Origin: Solanum dulcamara
Lineage: Eukaryota; Streptophyta; Magnoliopsida; Solanales; Solanaceae
Direction of reading: 5' to 3'
Assembly: GCF_947179165.1 (NCBI RefSeq)
Contig: NC_077238.1
Location: 374,501 to 438,500, forward strand
DNA length: 64,000 nt
Shown here: positions 61,195 through 64,000 of the stretch, in pieces
Numbering within the stretch: the stretch's first letter is position 1
Layout: every line of letters begins with the position of its first letter
The notes under the pieces: generated by a model
What the model was told of the DNA's origin: nothing
The model's input: only the letters and a program-made list of their open reading frames with translations
Database searches by the model: none
Translations under genes and position numbers: made by a program

Positions 61195-64000
61195 AATAAT
61201 AATAATAGTAATAATAATAATAATAATAAATAGCCTTCATTTATATCTTTACGACGACAACGATGCCCGTAGAATGGAGATCGAGCATCATGATCCCGCT
61301 TTACAAAAATAAAGGGGATAGCCAGAGCTGTGACAACTATAGAGGTATTAAGCTTCTAGGCCATACTATGAAAGTGTGGGAAAGAGTGGTAGAGATGAGG
61401 GTGAGGAGAGGTGTCTATTTCAGAGAACCAGTTCGGATTTATGCCGGGACGCTCAACTACAGAAGCCATCCACCTTATGAGGAGACTAATGGAGCAATAT
61501 AGAGAGAGGAAAAGAGACTTGCATATGGTGTTCATCGACTTGGAAAAGGCTTACGATAAAGTCCCACGAGAGATACTATGGAGATGTTTGGAGGCTAAAG
61601 GTGTACCTGTAGCGTACATAAGGGTGATCAAGGACATGTACGAGGGTGCCAAAACCAGGGTAAGGACAGTAGGAGGGGACTCAGAACACTTCCCAGTTAT
61701 GATGGGGTTGCACCAAGGATCAGCTCTTAGCCCGTTCCTATTTGCCTTGGTGATGGACAGATTGACGCGACAAATTCAAGGTGAGGTGCCATTGTGTATG
61801 CTTTTTGCGGACGACATAGTCCTCATCGATGAGACTCGTAGCGGAGTTAACGCTAAGCTGGAAGATTGGAGACGCACCTTGGAGTCTAAGGGGTTTAAGC
61901 TGAGTAGGACCAAGACAGAGTACCTAGAGTGCAAGTTCAGTGAGACACCTCAAGAGGTTGGCACGGAAGTTAGGCTCGGGGACCAAGCCATCCAAAAGAG
62001 AAGTAGTTTTAAGTACCTTGGTTCTATTATGCAAGACAGCAGAGAGATCGACGAGGTTGTCACACACCGTATTGGGACAGGATGGATGAAATGGAGGCTC
62101 GCCTCCGATGTGTTATGTGACAAGAAGGTGCCACCACAACTTAAGGGCAAGTTCTACAAAGTGGTCGTTAGACCAGCTATGTTGTATGGGGCGGAGTGTT
62201 GGCCAGTTAAGGTCTCCCACGTGCAAAAGATGAAGGTTGCCGAGATGAGAATGTTAAGATGGATGTGTGGGTATACCAGGAGTGACAAGATTAGAAATGA
62301 GGCTATTCGAGAAAAGGTAGGAGTGGCCTCGGTGGAAGACAAGATGCGGGAAACGCGACTGAGATGGTTTGGACATGTGAAGAGGAGAGTCCCAGATGCA
62401 CCAGTGCGGAGATGTGAGAGGCTGGCCATGGATGGTTTCAGAAGAGGTAGGGGTAGGCCGAAGAAATATTGGGGAGAGGTGATCAGACAGGACATGGCGC
62501 ATTTACGACTTACCGAGGACATGACCCTAGATAGGAGGGTGTGGAGGACACACATTAGGGTAGAAGGCTAGTACATAGTGGTTTTATTCTCCCCTATTCG
62601 TAGGCGTATTAACGCACTATGATTTCTTGTACTCTGATGTATGTTATTTATGGTATTTATGTTATTATCCAATAATAATATCTACTGTTTTTGTACTTTG
62701 ATTATACTATTGTTTGGACCATTTTCGTCATCTACTTATTTACTCTAATATTCTTGTCTGACCTTTTTCTATGCTTTTATTGAGCCGAGGGTTTTTCGGA
62801 AACAGCCGTCCTACATTGGTAGGAGTCAGGTCTGCGTACACTCTACCCTCCCCAGACCCCACGATGTGGGATTTCACTGGGTTGTTGTTGTTGTTGTATT
62901 TATAATAATAATAATAATAATATAAATATATGGCCTTCATTTCTAACACTAAATAAATGGATATAATCAACAAAAGAAGAATTTTCTGCATATGGACACC
63001 CTATAGCAAATTATATATTAGTCGAAAAATAAAAGGAAAAGGAAAGGAACAATTCGACATAGTGTAGCTCCGCTGTACTTAAAGTGAAAAAGTTTATTTT
63101 ATGCATCTCCATGTGACAAACATCATTAGCCTTAGTGCCCTATGAAATTACCAGCACTATGACATTTCTAGTCATTGTGACAAATTGAAGGGCACCTCGT
63201 TCAAGGTTGCACGAATTGCAGAGAACTATTTTTTTAAGGGCACCTCATTCAACGTTGAATGATATACAAAAAAAAATTAAAAGGGCTCACACACCAAACA
63301 GCCGTTTGTGGTGGGCTGTTAATGTTGGAGGAAATTGTGGGAGCTTGGACGATTTGTCCGTTTTGGTCAACTCCGAAATTAAGTGGCCTATTTGGAAATT
63401 TTGCTTCAAATTGTGGACCTTTAGGCTTCGGACTCCGTCAGAGTGGATATTATTAAAGGGATTTTCAATCCCCGTAACAGCTTTTTTCAATTTCTCCTTT
63501 TTTTTCTTGGGCTTCTTTCAGTTTATATACAGGCACACTAGAGAGGTCTCACGTAAGATGGAAAAAGATGGCAGAAATGTTAACCAAAAGCTTACTCGAT
63601 ATTGGGATTATCATATAACAAAGCTAACTTCCTCTTGTCTGGTCTGATGGTCCTGGAGTGCCCACCATACAAGTATCTTCTATGGCCCAACAGAAAGTGG
63701 GGGAAATTGCCTCCCTGAGTTGTCACAAATACTTCACTATGAAGGCAAACAGTATAGTCTAAGGCAGCCATCCTGGAAGAGTAATTCTATAAGCAATAAC
63801 TTGAGTCAGACAGTAGCCAAAGAGAAGGGGTGAGAGGGGGATAAAAAGCATGAAAGGAAAATCGAACAATTTAAACCTGAAATGGGCTTAATTCTTCTGG
63901 GGATGCCAGCATTTCTTTAGTTTGTAAAAGAGGAAACATTTCTAATAGTGGTTTCATATGTCGCTCAGAGTCGTATATTTTTCCAGATGCTAAATAGATG
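59133..64000 (-). CDS. Plant O-fucosyltransferase-like protein, C-terminal three exons (partial, continues past window end)
   Basis: Spliced minus-strand gene, exons 63877-64000 (5' end outside the window), 63596-63786 and 59133-59295, joined by introns of 90 bp (63787-63876) and 4300 bp (59296-63595). Both introns start GT and end AG on the minus strand and the phases fit: the first junction falls between codons, the second inside a codon. Exon 1 encodes [19 protein letters not shown] and [15 protein letters not shown]; exon 2 [40 protein letters not shown] and [20 protein letters not shown]; exon 3 [19 protein letters not shown] and FPCPDCMC. These are the conserved C-terminal part of the plant GDP-fucose protein O-fucosyltransferase domain (PF10250 type), normally Golgi membrane glycosyltransferases that move fucose from GDP-fucose. 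About 158 codons are visible with no stop or frameshift, so the gene may be active. Substrate and subfamily cannot be told. The last intron is filled with transposons and the 3' end abuts satellite DNA. Confidence 0.9.
59504..59819. repeat. Unclassified dispersed repeat (copy 2)
   Basis: Same element as 53950-54265 at the 5554-bp offset. It lies in the last intron about 210 bp upstream (in gene orientation) of the terminal exon, and faces the inverted copy near 63185-63437 at the other end of the intron. Confidence 0.7.
59820..60434. other. AT-rich intron DNA, no feature seen
   Basis: Part of the 4.3 kb last intron between the dispersed repeat and the Stowaway-like MITE. No gene, clear repeat or regulatory element could be supported. 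It is duplicated at 54266-54880. Confidence 0.6.
60435..60669. mobile_element. Stowaway-like MITE, 235 bp
   Basis: Terminal inverted repeats CTCCTGTTGTTTAAATTTAC/GTGACAC and, reversed from the right end, CTCCTTTCGTCTTGATTTAT/GTGACAC flank an AT-rich non-coding core. TA dinucleotides (60433-60434 and 60670-60671) flank it, as expected of Tc1/mariner-type target sites. The core contains GACCACAAGTTTCACGAG, a phrase I associate with a very common Solanaceae MITE family. It lies in the last intron of the O-fucosyltransferase gene. Only its first 11 bases were included in the 5.55 kb duplication. Confidence 0.85.
60696..61140. mobile_element. Fold-back MITE, ~445 bp, TAA target duplication
   Basis: The left arm (from 60696, GGCTGAACACATAGATAGGC) and right arm (ending 61140, which reads GGCTAAACACATAGATAAGC reversed) are inverted repeats about 115 bp long. 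A second inverted pair lies inside (60836-60868 versus 60932-60963, around GGGCTGATGTGGAATTCATT), so nearly the whole element can fold into one hairpin. TAA flanks both sides (60693-60695 and 61141-61143), which fits PIF/Harbinger-type insertion. No coding capacity. The short ORF at 60845-61033 lies inside the hairpin and is not a gene. Confidence 0.82.
61144..61230. repeat. ATC/ATA trinucleotide microsatellite
   Basis: A run of (ATC)n from about 61157 changes into (ATA)n with one GTA interruption and ends at 61230. It forms the left flank of the LINE insertion; another ATA run follows the LINE's 3' end at 62901-62925. Confidence 0.92.
61263..62571 (+). pseudogene. RTE-type reverse transcriptase, 5'-truncated and frameshifted
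   Basis: The reading frame starts with the family's [11 protein letters not shown] and C.NYRGI segments in one frame (61263 to about 61410) and continues from about 61411 in another frame to 62571, so one frameshift breaks it near 61405-61415. The second part (about 385 codons) holds the finger/palm motifs [13 protein letters not shown] (residues 41-53), [11 protein letters not shown] (101-111) and the catalytic FADD (132-135, about 61804-61815). It then has the thumb/C-terminal RTE features [29 protein letters not shown] and the typical end HIRVEG. The C-terminus and stop are intact; the endonuclease domain and start are missing. It cannot encode an active protein. Confidence 0.93.
62785..62900 (+). 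repeat. TS-SINE-like 3' tail of the LINE
   Basis: This is the 3' recognition region of the LINE, from CCGAGGGTTTTTCGGAAACA to the GTT tail. Because a full RTE ORF sits directly upstream, I read it as the LINE's own end, not a separate SINE. TS SINEs are thought to be copied by such a LINE through this shared end. Confidence 0.8.
62943..63184. other. Intron DNA, no feature seen
   Basis: AT-rich stretch between the LINE's right target-site copy and the inverted dispersed repeat. No gene or repeat was recognised. Confidence 0.5.
63185..63437. repeat. Unclassified dispersed repeat, inverted copy
   Basis: The reverse complement matches 53950-54265 and 59504-59819: CCGAAGCCTAAAGGTCCACA, GGAGTTGACCAAAACGGAC, GTTTGGTGTGTGAGCCC and GAGGTGCCCTT recur in the same order. 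It lies in the last intron about 160 bp from the upstream exon. The ORFs that overlap it are meaningless. Confidence 0.72.
63596..63786 (-). CDS. Penultimate exon of the O-fucosyltransferase-like gene
   Basis: 191-bp exon of 63 codons plus two bases. The acceptor is TTATAG before AATTAC and the donor is GA|GTAAGC at 63595. If unspliced, the frame would stop one codon later (GAG TAA). It encodes the most conserved family segment, SRMAALDY through [10 protein letters not shown] to [10 protein letters not shown]. Confidence 0.92.
63877..64000 (-). CDS. Upstream exon of the O-fucosyltransferase-like gene (cut by window end)
   Basis: 41 complete codons are visible from [10 protein letters not shown] to PEELSPFQ, ending CAG|GTTTAA. 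The exon continues past 64000. Its 90-bp intron to the next exon is typical for a plant gene. Confidence 0.9.

Larger units (their letters stand above)
61243..62900 (+). mobile_element. 5'-truncated RTE-clade LINE with TS-SINE-like 3' tail
   Basis: The element starts within the reverse transcriptase domain (no endonuclease present), runs through the ORF stop at 62571 and a ~330-bp 3' region, and ends in five GTT units at 62881-62896. The last 100 bp (GTAGGAGTCAGGTCTGCGTA, CCTCCCCAGACCCCACGATG, GGGATTTCACTGG, GTT repeats) are the sequence shared by Solanaceae TS SINEs and their RTE partner LINE. Likely target-site copies, AAATAGCCTTCATTT (to 61242) and AAATATATGGCCTTCATTT (to 62942), flank it within an ATA microsatellite. 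It lies antisense to the O-fucosyltransferase gene, in its last intron. Confidence 0.88.

Noticed and set aside
62154..62555. 133- and 82-codon minus-strand ORFs opposite the LINE
   Set aside because: Antisense shadows of the reverse transcriptase frame.
62785..62900. Independent TS SINE insertion
   Set aside because: No tRNA-like A/B-box head and no separate target duplication are visible; the sequence is continuous with the LINE 3' end.
63207..63647. 146-codon plus-strand ORF
   Set aside because: Runs across the inverted dispersed repeat and antisense to the O-fucosyltransferase exon; no family resemblance.

Overview
This is nuclear DNA of a flowering plant, most probably a nightshade (Solanaceae). 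Three things support this: a reverse transcriptase of the plant RTE LINE type whose 3' tail carries the TS-SINE-like sequence ending in GTT repeats, a Stowaway-like MITE of the type common in Solanaceae, and spliced exons of a plant O-fucosyltransferase. Species cannot be told from the window.

Layout. Bases 1 to about 52293 are one head-to-tail satellite array with monomers of about 182-183 bp (roughly 285 units, no interruption by other DNA). Inside it are several generations of block amplification: a ~4.87 kb block present twice (2.8-12.6 kb), a ~1.27 kb (7-monomer) repeat (15.9-18.4 kb), a ~1.46 kb (8-monomer) higher-order repeat (22.0-27.0 kb) and a ~4.06 kb higher-order repeat present three times (28.5-40.7 kb). 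From 40.8 kb to the array edge the monomers are divergent and show no higher-order order. Monomer length and a telomere-like GGGTTTAGG box in most monomers fit a subtelomeric satellite; the potato/tomato CL14 family has 182-bp monomers, but I match it on length only.

The edge of the array has been duplicated together with flanking single-copy DNA: 49343-54894 and 54895-60445 are direct, nearly identical ~5.55 kb copies, each holding ~2.95 kb of satellite plus ~2.6 kb of low-copy DNA. The low-copy half contains, on the minus strand, the terminal coding exon of a protein O-fucosyltransferase gene. The upstream exons are at 63596-63786 and 63877-64000 (running off the window end). The gene is thus read right to left, with a 4.3 kb last intron (59296-63595) loaded with transposons: a Stowaway-like MITE (60435-60669), a fold-back MITE (60696-61140), a 5'-truncated and frameshifted RTE LINE (about 61243-62900), and copies of an unclassified dispersed repeat near both ends in opposite orientation. 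The left copy of the terminal exon (53579-53741) is an orphan lying beyond a satellite block.

All apparently long ORFs inside the satellite are a by-product of an open 61-codon frame in monomers of 183 bp and are not annotated as genes. The only genuine protein-coding content I can support is the O-fucosyltransferase gene, its duplicated last exon and the dead LINE reverse transcriptase.
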